From Bidens hawaiensis (taxonomy: Eukaryota; Streptophyta; Magnoliopsida; Asterales; Asteraceae): a DNA stretch of 64,000 nucleotides. The DNA lies in assembly GCA_021521415.1 (NCBI GenBank), contig JAIQDT010000301.1, positions 496,001 to 560,000 of the forward strand. Direction: 5' to 3'. The position numbers were made by a program, and so were the translations under genes. This document shows positions 33,114-43,900 of the stretch, piece after piece. The notes under the pieces were generated by a model, which did no database searches, was not told the DNA's origin, and was given only the letters and a program-made list of their open reading frames with translations. How positions within the stretch are numbered: the stretch's first letter is position 1; every line of letters starts with the position of its first letter.

Positions 33114-33643
33114 TAGGGATGGCAATGGGTCGGGTTTAGGTATTCCCAAACCCATACCCGGTTATGAAAGTCCGTCCCAAACCCGTCCCAAACCCATCGG
33201 GTTTTAATCGGGTAATGACCTGTCGGGTTTCGGGTTTCTTATCGGGTTTTGATAAAATACCCATCGGGTATACTTTGCTCAATACCCGCAAGGTTTCTAC
33301 CGAGTTTTGACAAAATATAACTAATAGATTACAAAGATGGTTACCATAGAGATAAAATGTCTTAAATAATTGACATAAACAAGTTTCGACAAATAATATA
33401 TTTGGAATAAAGTATATATATAATATAATAAGCTATATCGGGTACATCGGGTATATAATCGGGTAAATGGGTTTATCGGGTAATCGGGTCGGGTAATCGG
33501 GTATATTAGAAATCCCAAACCCGTCCCAAACCCGCAAAAAATTTCAAAACTATTCCCAAACCCTAATGGGTCGGGTATTACCCGTACCATTCATGTCGGA
33601 TTTCGGGTTTTCCCATCGGGTTCGGGTTTCATTGCCATCCCTA
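33114..33643. mobile_element. hAT-like element with TAGGGATGGCAATG ends
   Basis: Perfect 14-bp terminal inverted repeats TAGGGATGGCAATG, 530 bp, no transposase. Flanking octamers CTCTGATA (33106-33113) and CTCTTGTA (33644-33651) agree at 6 of 8 positions, as an aged 8-bp target duplication. The subterminal parts are made of degenerate GGGTCGGGT/CCCATCGGGT repeats. It interrupts a retroelement primer site. Confidence 0.65.
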
Positions 33644-33812
33644 CTCTTGTACCAACTGTAGGTTCCAAAACGACTGAAAAATATCCAATATGTTGTAATT
33701 TCAAGCAAAATTTTATAAAATAAATCATTAACTAAACGAAGTTACAAAATCAATAAAGTTATAAATTTAACGAACATACACAAACAAGATTTTCCGTTTA
33801 GTTAGCGTCCAT

Positions 33813-34243
33813 CACTACAACATTTGTTGCCTATCCAGACAATGATTTTTTATGTTTTCCCGACGACATGTCGTCGGTATAACTTTAAAAATCTTGTTCC
33901 GACGAAAAGTTGTCAGGATAAGTGTTGTGGCATTGCTTTGTCTAGACAGAAAAAGAAAAATCTTTCTTGACGACGTGTTGTCAGGATAGATACTACAAAA
34001 TATATTTTTATAAAAATCATTTATTCAATTATAAAAAGAAAATGATTTAATAAACAAAAAGGAAAAGTATCGAGTCAAAGGTTGGTTTAGTCAAAGTTTG
34101 TCTCGCATATTAACAATTGACACGTGTAAAGAATTTTGGGATTTTCTATCCTGAAAACATGTCATCGGGATAGAGTTGGGAGTCCCGACAACATCTTGTC
34201 GTCGGGATAGGTTTCTTCGCAAAAAGACCAGTTTCTTGTAGTG
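33813..34243. mobile_element. CACTA-type non-autonomous element
   Basis: Begins CACTACAACA and ends CTTGTAGTG, 431 bp, flanked by the 3-bp duplication CAT (33810-33812 and 34244-34246), the hallmark of CACTA elements. Subterminal repeats such as GACGACATGTCGTCGG and GACGACGTGTTGTCAGG occur near both ends. No transposase is encoded. Confidence 0.8.
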
Positions 34244-34516
34244 CATGAACAAATTGAATGCTAAACAAACGACATGAACAAGGTCTCATTCGCATCAGTT
34301 ACAGCCATAGATGGGATGATGGATAAGTTGTGAATGCTTTAGGAGGGATAATATTATAATATAGATGGTGTCAACGACTTTTGTTTGGTAAAACATAGCG
34401 AAAAATACTTGAATCATATGATATACATGAAGGTTGCTTTTATTATATCACATTTTAGCTTGTTTGTTCTGTAGTTTTTTTAACTCTAGTTTTGTTATAC
34501 AATGCTTTGGTGATAG

Positions 34517-34846
34517 ACGTGGAAATTGTATTAGAGAAATATACATATAAAGGTCGTCGATGAAACATTAAACTTGAATCAATACGAACAAGAACATGTG
34601 ATGAAGATCATTGAGATTGCCTTGTTGTGCACCCAATCACCAGCTTCGAATAGACCTACCATGTCCGAGGTGGTTTTGATGCTTCAGGAAGGTCGATCAT
34701 TGGGAAAAAGATAGCTAACCCGACCTAGTTTCGTAAACAATCAAGATAGGAGGATTCATATTAATATAGGCTCTTCAAGACCAAAGGAAATACAAGCAAC
34801 TCAACAACCACACTCACTTAAGGCAGACAACATTACAACAAAGTAG
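34517..34846 (+). pseudogene. CRK gene 1 last exon, two premature stops
   Basis: Starts after the acceptor AG at 34515-34516 and encodes TWKLY then a stop (34532-34534), the kinase C-lobe end [14 protein letters not shown] and MSEVVLMLQEGRSLGKR, then a stop at 34712-34714, and finally an open tail to a stop at 34844-34846. Gene 2 reads through both sites. The ancestral tail was about 28 codons longer than in gene 2. Confidence 0.75.
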
Positions 34847-35035
34847 ATGTGAGGGATTCAATTATTAGAGTGGTCTAAACCTCAACTGTACAATTTCGTC
34901 TAATTTTTACATTTTCATTACTTATTTTATTGATATTCTTTCATTAAGACTATGGGAGAGCATTACTCTCCTGAACCAACGCTCTACTGTGGTGTATTTA
35001 GATGTTTTTACACAAAATCATGATATAGTGGCTTG
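34847..35035. other. 3' flank of CRK gene 1
   Basis: AT-rich sequence after the last exon, presumably the former 3' untranslated region. No polyadenylation signal can be singled out. Confidence 0.35.
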
Positions 35036-35515
35036 ATCATCACCAAAATAAGCATGCTTAACCACAATATGCTAGAAATAGGCATAGAAAATTTGGTAAC
35101 CAAAATAGACATGACTAATTACACGTTGACACATTAGGCACCAAAGGGGCCAATAGGAAATATCATGTAAAACATATATAGTTGGCTAAACTATATTATG
35201 ACATACAATCGGGCTACAGTGGTGGGTAAACGACGATGAATGAGCTACAAACAACAGTGCCTAAAAGCATTCTTTTTTAGGTGTCTATGGAAACTGAGAA
35301 GGCTAAAAGAGTGCCCTACTGTAAGCTTGTGGGACCAAATGAGTCTATCCTCACCTATAGTCCCATCGTGACACATTTACCAACTCAGTTCTGCATGATA
35401 TAACGTGTCTCCTACAAGAGTTATGTGTCAACATGTGATTAGCTATGCCTAATTTTGGTTTGAAATTCTTTTTTATATATACATATTTTTGTCAAACATG
35501 CTTATATTGGTATTC
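35036..35515. mobile_element. Mutator-like element with about 105-bp inverted ends
   Basis: The left arm (about 35041-35145, ACCAAAATAAGCATG..GTTGACACA) is the imperfect reverse complement of the right arm (about 35410-35513, TGTGTCAACATGTG..CATGCTTATATTGGT). The interior is about 265 bp with no coding frame. Long terminal repeats suggest a Mutator-like derivative. Exact ends and target duplication are uncertain. Confidence 0.55.
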
Positions 35516-35592
35516 TTTTTCCTTTAAAATTCTAATTATAAAAAGCAGTTTTGATTTTATATTTGAGCTAGGAAACAAAACAATTTTACCGT

Positions 35593-36288
35593 GGGTTATT
35601 TCCCAAACTAGCCTATTTTGATCAAACTTTTCTACAAATAGCAAAGACCAAAAAAATTCTCAATCTAGCCTAAGAATCTCGTCGGATCCAATGGATCAAT
35701 TTCAGCACCGCCCAACGGAATTTTTGAACCTTCAAAAATTGCGCCAAATGTTAACGTATTAATAGATCTAACGGAATTTAAAAAAAAAACTGCTGGATTC
35801 AACGTAATTTTAGTGGATACGACAGAATTCATCATCTTCATCCTCTCAAACCCTAAACCCTCACCTCCATCTTTCTTATTTCTCCACAAAATCAAGCAAA
35901 TCAATAATGCAAATCACTTAATTTTCCGAGAAGAACACTACTAGTGTTCAATTTCACCCCATAACTCAAAATCAAAAACCTTCCGAATTGAAAAATCTAG
36001 GGTTCGTTGGACAAATTAAACATTCGGATACGGAAGCATGAATTGAACCGTCAGATCCGACTGTTTATTATTACGTCGGTTTGTTTCTTTAATCCGTCGG
36101 ACAAAACGGTAAACCGTTGTATCCGACTAGATTGGTTGTGGTGCGTCCTGATAGGGTCATTAATCCGTCGAATTAGAAACGATTTCCGTTGGATCCGACT
36201 AGATTTTAAGGCTAGTTTGGGTTTTTATTTAGTCTTGGACTATTTCTGAAAAATCATTGTCAAAATAAGTTATTTTTAGAAATTTTTC
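35593..36288. mobile_element. Mutator-like small element, copy 1
   Basis: 696 bp with inverted ends of about 80 bp (ACTAGCCTATTTTGATCAAA on the left, TTTGGGTTTTTATTTAGTC on the right). The flanking 9-mers TTTTACCGT (35584-35592) and TTTTAGCGT (36289-36297) match at 8 of 9, typical for Mutator-like elements. The interior repeats the palindromic core GTCGGATCCGAC in degenerate forms. It is the same family as 53822-54537. Confidence 0.75.
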
Positions 36289-36423
36289 TTTTAGCGTGAT
36301 CTAGTGAATTAGTGGGAGTCAAAAGTCTTGCCATTTGATATTTTGATTAAACGTTAAAAGAGTCGTTGAATGCATTTATGAATTTTATTAGTAGCAATTC
36401 ACCATAATTAATAAAAACTAAAA

Positions 36424-36903
36424 TTAATGTTTTTTATCTTGGCAGAAAAAATGAAGGGATTCACGTGCAACCCTTTTCGACATCTGTAAATACTCATCCA
36501 AAGCGTCCGACGAAATGCCGTACGCTAATTGACGGATAGCAGCCGTGCATTTTTGAAGAGAGGTAAAACCGGGAAAACCCCTAGCATCCTCCCTTTGTTG
36601 AAAAAAGGGATACCGTGCCTCTAAATCACTTGCTATACGCATGAAAAATTGTCTGCTCATTCGGAAACGAGTTCGAAAATCCGACTCCTCGTATACCGGT
36701 TGAGGGCTAAAATAATGCCTAATCAAAGTATCGTTAGCACCCGATCGATCACGATCACGAGGTGGTGCTCTAACTCTCGGGACTCGAGGTTGCTGGGCTT
36801 GATTTTGCAAAAGATCCACCACGGTTGCGGTCAAAACTCTCCCTACTTGAAGAAGCAAATCATCCTCTTCGGAGGAGTCGGAATCAGACGAGAACCACGA
36901 CAT
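36424..36903 (-). pseudogene. PIF/Harbinger transposase, N-terminal fragment
   Basis: ATG at 36903 opens 159 codons. The stretch FRTRFRMSRQFFMRIASDLE, then FPGFTSLQKCTAAIRQLAYG and a SLHFFC ending, matches the N-terminal half of plant PIF/Harbinger (HARBI1-like) DDE transposases. Similarity stops after HFFC at about 36445, so the catalytic DDE domain is missing. An acidic Ser-rich start (SDSDSSEEDD) and RAPPRDRDRSG precede it. Probably a truncated element. Confidence 0.75.
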
Positions 36904-37209
36904 TTTTTTTTTGTTAATTTTGAGAGGATTTTAGGAGAAAAGGTGTATAATTGTGAAATGGAGTATATTTTATAAAGGTATATATTAAAAGATTAATAAA
37001 ATTTTTTTTTTTAATTTAATACGAGCCAACGGCTCTTTTTGCTAAAAACAAGGTGACTTCCTCTCTCTCTTCTCCGGCTACCAAGCTCACGCCTGCCTCT
37101 ATTTGCCCTCTAGCGCCCCGCTAGCGCCCCTGGTGGTGTGGTGTTAGCGCCTGGGGGCGCGAGCAGAGGGGCTCTAGCGCCCCCGTTGAAGCCTCCACAC
37201 CCCTCAGTG
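36904..37209 (-). mobile_element. 5' end of the Harbinger element
   Basis: Sequence between the transposase start and the terminal motif CCACACCCCTCAGTG, followed by TAA (37210-37212), which would fit a PIF/Harbinger 3-bp TTA/TAA target site. The stretch 37085-37195 is GC-rich with repeated CTAGCGCCCC/GGGGCGC inverted blocks. The opposite end is not found, consistent with truncation. Confidence 0.45.
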
Positions 37210-37212
37210 TAA

Positions 37213-37623
37213 GACTTTTCAAACTATTGACTATAAATCTGTAGTATATGAATGTCGATGTTGACATTGACGTGTGGAATCATCCAGTAGAGAATTACTT
37301 TTATGTTTAAAGCCCATATCCACAGGGCGTTAATGTAAGTATTGGTGGAAAAACATGGTACATGTAATTTGAGGTTGTTGGCTAGTCACAATTAAAAGAC
37401 ATAGTAGTCAGCATTTTTGTTGGACTTTTTCGACATCATTTCCACACAGCTTGGACAGATTATTTGTCTGACCGATACAGCTGCCATATATACTGTAGAA
37501 TTTGAGTTTAAATTCCAAATATTCCATCTCAAAAACTTGGAAAAACCACAATTCTGTCACTTTAATCAGCTATAGTTAGGCAACCATCCAATCCCACTTT
37601 TCGCTTCTGAATTTGTGCTACTG
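37213..37623 (+). promoter_or_regulatory. promoter and leader of CRK gene 2
   Basis: About 410 bp between the Harbinger remnant and the start codon. A TATA-like ATATATAC lies at about 37486-37493, roughly 130 bp before the ATG. The last part (TTCTGAATTTGTGCTACTG) resembles the equivalent leader of gene 1 before its copia insertion. Confidence 0.45.
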
Positions 37624-37979
37624 ATGACTGTCCTGGTGGTGTTGCTAGTGTTATTGTTGACTGAGCCAACAATTTCGCAGTCAAATTATAATTATACTAA
37701 CATTTCCAATCACTGCCGCGGTAGCGCTCCAACGCCGAATTTTATCAAGAATCGCAACTCTACCTTTGCTGAGATCAGAAAGCTATTGTTGAGCAATAGA
37801 GTACTTTATGCAAGAGCCCAAGATTTAAGTGGCGGGGACTCGGTTTACGCAGCAGCCCAGTGCCGGAACTACCTCTCCGTTGATCAGTGTGTTGCTTGCT
37901 TTGATGTTGGCGTTTATGAAATGGTCAAATGCACAGCCGGCAACGGTGCTTATGTCTTTCTTGATGAATGTTATGTCAG
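37624..37979 (+). CDS. CRK gene 2 exon 1
   Basis: Signal peptide and first DUF26 domain, ending at CYV plus two bases of an Arg codon. The donor GT is at 37980. Phase 2, the same as gene 1 exon 1. Confidence 0.85.
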
Positions 37980-40900
37980 GTAACGTTTTCTTGTACTAAT
38001 TCATTTAATCTTATTTAGTTGTCAAACATCAAATGCGTCAGTTCAGCTGTCAGATCAGATTTTAACGTTCTTCAAAAACACTAATTTTCTACAACGCTAC
38101 CTCCTATTTCAATTGCCCAATTTTTATATAGAAAATATTAAAATGTGATTGTTTGTGTGTGAAGCCCACACATCCGTTTGTAGCTAGCAGGTTTTGAATC
38201 CCGTACCTAAATTCCAAACGTCACCACCACAACGCCACTTTAATTTGGTTGGGTTTGAAAATTTCAGACGCTAACGCTGCCAAGTAATAAGAGTTGTGAA
38301 TCCTCTTAGAAATGGTTGTGTAGGGTTCCGTTCTAATTGTGTTCTTGCCTCTGGCTAATCCTTAACCATCTCGCTTATAACTTTTTCTTATGAACACATT
38401 AGAGTGTACCTCCAACTCAAAACCTCAAAAAAGAAATTATAATCACTCCAATAAGTTGAAGTTTCAGATATTTACTCAAGTTTGGTATGGCTTCAATTTC
38501 ATTTCATTGTTCATTTTTCATTAACGCGACTATTTTATTCCCTCATTCATTCTTTGTCCGATTCCCTCATTCATTCTTTGTCCGATACTAAAAAGACCCT
38601 TATTTCTTGTCTCTATAAAATCTTACCTTTAACATTTTATGCCTTATTCATTTCTTTTCATGATCTAATACCAAAGATAACTTGTTTATATAAAACAACA
38701 CTTTGTTAGTAAAATAATTTATGTATATTAAATCTACCATTGTATAAAAGAAATCAAAATATTGTTAAAAATTGAAAAATTAATGTTTTCAAATATAAAA
38801 CGTTTACATATTGTTGGTACTGTTTACAATGTTGTACCCGACTGCTACGTCATTTAAATTTTAAAATGGTTTAAATTAATAATAGAGACTGTTTACATGT
38901 CATTAAAATATGTGTACAAGTCTTGGATGCATCCCAAATTAGATTAAAGAAAAAAAATAAAAAAATATAATAAACTCACCCCAGTCCAAATAATTAGTCG
39001 TTCTTATACACCTTCCTACACGGGCCATAATAAGTCGTCCTAATACACCTTCCTACACAAGTCTTAGCAAGACACTAGATGAGTATCTTTATAGTTTATA
39101 ATTTTATATAAAACTATTGTGTATGTTAGAAAAGATTTTTAACTATAACAAGTTTTTTGACCCGTGCGTTGCCACGGAGGCGTAAACTCGTGAGAAAACA
39201 ACCAACTTTGAAACTCTATGACACTCTCGTTGAAACGTTAAAGACAGTCTTTGGTAAAATGGGGATATATCGTTAGTTCTTTAGTTCGTAAGACATGATT
39301 AAAATCGATAACAAAATTGCATGCAGCCAATTAACAAAATCATCTTGGAAAAGAGTTTCTTTTTTCTTCGACTCCTCTTGCCTTTTACCTTTACTCGTTT
39401 TCAGTTTTCTATATTTCAACCGATGCGGCCTGAAGAGTTGCTTCTATTACCTGCACAAATTTATTTACAAAGGCAGTTTCTTCACCGACAGCTAATAACT
39501 TTTGTTGGGCCTTTGAAAGCTGTGTTAACACCTAAAAAACAACAGAGAAAAGTTACAAATTAAATCTACACTGACCAACCCTAGATAAGAATACATAATC
39601 AATACAAAAAATACTACATATAAACCCAAAGTTAGCATAGGGAAGTGACAACAAGAAAAAGAAAACATATATCTTACATTAAAAATTCATGATATAATAA
39701 GTTTTTAAAGCATTATGCTTAAAGCATAACATAAAACATAATCTTCATTTGTAAAGACTAAATACATAAATCAAAGTTAATGAGAATGTAAAGGATACTA
39801 TAATGAGTGGAAGGCAAAAAGGTGACACTGCCACTTTGATACAAAGATGTATATCATATAATATATAAAATATTAGACGACTTAACGTATTTATCGGCTC
39901 GCAAGTATGAGCCGTCTCTATTGACTCCAAAGACTTGAACTTCAAAACACCTTCAAGCAAACCTAACCTAACAACTGAAGCAGCAGAGGCCCTTTGTGAA
40001 AGTTTGCCATTAGTGTAACTTTAAATGTCAAAGTCTTGATGACTTTGCTGTTTATTTGCACAAAAATAAAGCTTAATATAACAACTGGTCTCTATTCTTC
40101 TAATTCAAGATAATCTTTTGTTGACTAAAAAGTTCAATGCCAACATACCTTTGACTTTGCATGCAAATTACTCATCATCTTATGAAAGTCCTAACTTAAC
40201 AAAGGAAGCAATTAGTCACATTTTTGCCCACAATACACTTGTTTATAAAACCAAATGTCCAATGGATTTCTAAAAGCAGTCCTTTAAATGGGTATGGATA
40301 AATCTTATTAAAATGAAAATTATTTTCCAAGAGGTTAATGGTTTTTGTGTTACCCAGGGCATTACCCTTGAGAGCATTCAAATTCTTGTACTCTTCCATG
40401 CAAATACTGAACACATTCTAAAACCTGCTAGAATATACATCGGTTTGCTCAAGCGAATTTTATGTTGCATCAAAATCTGAGTATCCTTATATTATTTAGT
40501 TGATTTACCTCAAGCGAATTTTATGTTGCATCTCTCTTCTGATCACTAATGGGTATCAAATCACTCAATATTAGGAACCTAATACCCAAAAAATGTGTTC
40601 TAATCAATTACATACCACTAATTTTAAGAAATCGGTACAGTGTACTGATGTGCACAACTGGAGAATTAGGGCTAGTTACATGTGTTGATATCATCCGAAA
40701 AAGTAAATTAGGTCAAACTTAGATAGACAAAGTGAGATGAAATTAAGCAATCAATTAGCAAAATCGCCAAACAAAATAAGCGTTACCTCTAAGCTCGAGG
40801 TGGAAGAGGAGGTGGGAGACGAAGACACTGAGGTTGGCGAGCACTGTCATTAACGTAACCGTCTTGAACCATCACGACTGTGGTGGTGATTACGATTTAG

Positions 40901-43900
40901 GGTTTGGAAGAGGTGAAGCATATCTTTGGAAGAGCAGGATAGGAAAGGAGGGGCAGATGATTCCACATAATGATAAGAAAAAAAATCAACGGCTCTTATT
41001 AAAACTTTGATGAATAGTGAGTGAACCATATGATGCTTTTTAATATATATATATATATAATTTAATGGCGGAGACCATCTTCATGTTTGTGAGAGATGGG
41101 TACGTACGTTCAACGTCACCCTTTTTATGCGTTTCATTACATGTCAATGTAAAAGCATATGATCGTCAACTCCTATGATATATTAATATGGGCATTTTAT
41201 TATTGTATACTACTTCGTTTATGTATCGTTAGATGAATAAGTGTTCGAAGATTAAATAATATGCATGTATTCATGAAATGTACTTGATTTTCGACCTTGG
41301 TTAATGATAAATAAAAACTAATCTCTCGCTCAAAAATATCATGTTGGAGCAAAATTCTTGGTTATTGATCAAATATTTCTTTCAATTTTCTTGAAGCTTA
41401 GGGATATAAGTCCTAATATTCCACGCTCAATGATCTTTAGGTACGAAACGTTTGATGACTTTTATAACCTCCCAAATTCAACATCGGATGGTGCTAGCAC
41501 TCAAATTTCGTCTTGTGGTAACGAGTCAGCATCTCAGTCATTAACAAGTTATACACAAAGTGTAGATGAGTTCTTACAATATATTAGAGATGCTACTCCA
41601 AAAACATCTGATTTGTATGTAGCAAACATCAGGCAAATCGCAAGTGAAAATGCATCAGTCTATGCTATTGCACAGTGTGCTGAAAAAATAAACCCAGCCA
41701 TTTGCGATATCTGCATGAGTACAGCATACAGCAAATTAAAAGAATGCCTTCCACGCACCGAAGGAAGGTTTTTCGACATGGATTGTTTTGCAAGGTATTC
41801 GGAGACTCCATTTTTCAATGCTAACCAAACAATAGATATCACAAATATCCTAAAAGGTGGGGCCATTAATTTCATCTTCCAATGTCAGTCTTGTAATAAA
41901 TAGTTCAATTCATAGCCATTGAATTTATAACTTCTATTTGATAGGCCAGCATTCGAGTACTAAGGTAGCCACAATTGCAGGAGCCATTGGTGGTGTAGTT
42001 ATATTATTCCTTATCTTTGTTATGTTGTTACTGTATCGACTACATAAGAGTTCTAAGAAGACGGATGAAGGTGATTACTTATCTGCTTGTAATACCATTC
42101 GAAAAAAAATAATATCTGCTTGTATATGTGTTGAAATTAGGACTACTAAACGGCTGTTTGACGCAAAACTCAAATGGCCGTTTAAAAGTAAGGGGGCTAT
42201 GGTGTAAGCTCTAACCTTCAAACGGTCGTACGATTAATTCTCAAACGAGCGTTTAAAAGTAGGGAGCTATGACACATGACCTAACCTTCAAGTGACTGGT
42301 TGAAACTAGTATGGATTATATTTCCATTGGCTTGTGTATAGCTCTTGCCCCATTGTGATAATGTGACTCTGAGAACGTTACAAATTGTAACAGAAGACGG
42401 ATCACCTATTTATACTAGAGATTACAAGAATAATTAATATATATTGTACCTCATGGAAACATTTGGATTCCTTGTTCTTCATATATATTTGTTCAATTTC
42501 ATAATACTGATTTGATCCACTTTATATATGCACCATGTTAACACTTAAACACAGAGGATTTGAAAGGGACACTAAATTACAATTACAAAGATCTTCAGCA
42601 GGCAACCACAAATCCACTTTATATATGCACCATGTTAACACTTAAACACAGAGGATTTGAAAGGGACACTAAATTACAATTACAAAGATCTTCAGCAGGC
42701 AACCAGTAATTTCAGCGAAGACAATATTCTAGGGAGAGGAGGTTATGGTGAAGTATTCAAGGTAACTCAGTAGGAAACTTCATATTGGATCGCTAATGAT
42801 ATTTTTTATCGGATAATTGGTTGATGAATGTGTTCCTTAACAAAACAACTCATGAAAGAAGATTGTTAGATTCACGACATGCTCAATTTAGTTTTTTTTC
42901 CATGATGACATGATTAAACACTCGGGGTGTTGGATATTTTTTATTGGTCATCCGTAGTGGGGGGGTTTTGGCCGGCGTTTTGCCCACAACTCTCCCAACA
43001 TGATTCGTTTTGAGAGAGAGAGAGGTAATGATTGGATGAGAGTTGTGGGTTTTTTTACCACTACACTACTTTGCCCATGTTTGAGCTATAAGAAAATCAG
43101 ACATGTGACTCTATCAACTAGGCTAGTACCACATTAACCTATATTGGTATTTGTGTTGTCCAATATTGATTCCTATATTTGGTACTATGACTTAGATCAA
43201 CATATATATAAAACTAGTTTTTGAAAATTTTAGCCAACTCCATTTTGTTTTGCACAAAATGTACGTAGAACAGTACTTTTTTATTTGTACAACCTTATAA
43301 GCATACTAGCAAGACAGTGTTTTATTATTAGTCACAATACAAGTAACAAACTTATTTCATGCACGTTTTTTAATGAATGCTAATTTGTTATATGATTTAA
43401 TAGGCGATCATTGATGATGCGAATGTTGTGGCGGTGAAGAGACTTCAAATACAGGACGCGAAAGCAAAAAAAGAATTTGAGAATGAAGTTAAGCTGATAA
43501 GTAACATTCATCATCGGAATCTTCTACGTCTACTTGGATGGTCCAGTGAAGGATCTGATCTACTTCTAGTCCTGGAATACATGGCGAATGGAAGCCTTGA
43601 TCGTTACTTATGGGGTATGTTGGAGTTTCACAACTACAGATTATCATTTAGTTGAATTTTTCATTCGCAAAGTGTTGGTATGATAATAACATGATCATAC
43701 TCATGATGCAGGTGCAAAACGGGGTACGCTGGATTGGAACCAACGACATGAAATAATAATTGGGATAGCTAAGGGTCTTGCTCATCTACATAATGAATTT
43801 CATATCAAAATTATTCACAGAGATATCAAATCAAGTAACATTCTACTTAGTGATGATTTTAAAGCCAAAATAGCAGATTTTGGTTTGGCAAGACTTCAAC

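Larger units (their letters stand above)
26958..34516 (+). other. intron 7 of CRK gene 1, filled with transposon relics
   Basis: A 7.6-kb intron. It holds a trace of copia RT (28340-28430), a possible hAT-type element (about 28567-28930), an LTR with TATA box (31246-31650), a GC-rich non-coding block (32200-32760), a TAGGGATGGCAATG element (33114-33643) and a CACTA-type element (33813-34243). The stretches 26990-28330 and 28940-31240 show only short frames and no motif that I recognise. Confidence 0.6.
24405..34846 (+). pseudogene. CRK gene 1: cysteine-rich receptor-like kinase, pseudogene
   Basis: Exons, set by GT-AG sites and comparison with gene 2: 24405-24778, 25129-25541, 25648 (or 25662)-25766, 25994-26103, 26189-26382, 26481-26712, 26804-26957, 34517-34846. 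The original product is a plasma-membrane receptor kinase: signal peptide, two DUF26 domains (C-x8-C-x2-C as [13 protein letters not shown] and CAGNINQATCQTC), a membrane helix, and a Ser/Thr kinase with GKGGFGEV, VAVK, HRD and DFG. Damage: copia D inserted before the ATG; one base missing at the normal exon 3 acceptor (a downstream AG at 25660 could restore frame); a 17-nt deletion after NIHH in exon 5; stops at 34532 and 34712 in exon 8. Intron 7 is 7.6 kb. Confidence 0.8.

Noticed and set aside
34247..34501. Second half of the LTR starting at 33657, with the CACTA element inserted in it
   Set aside because: The combined length would be close to the 405-bp LTR, but its sequence does not resemble the LTR at 31246-31650, and the end shows no matching target duplication.
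39295..39563. Overlapping plus-strand frames in CRK2 intron 1
   Set aside because: Hydrophobic AT-rich translations in two frames, no motif, lying within an intron next to a Helitron-like end.
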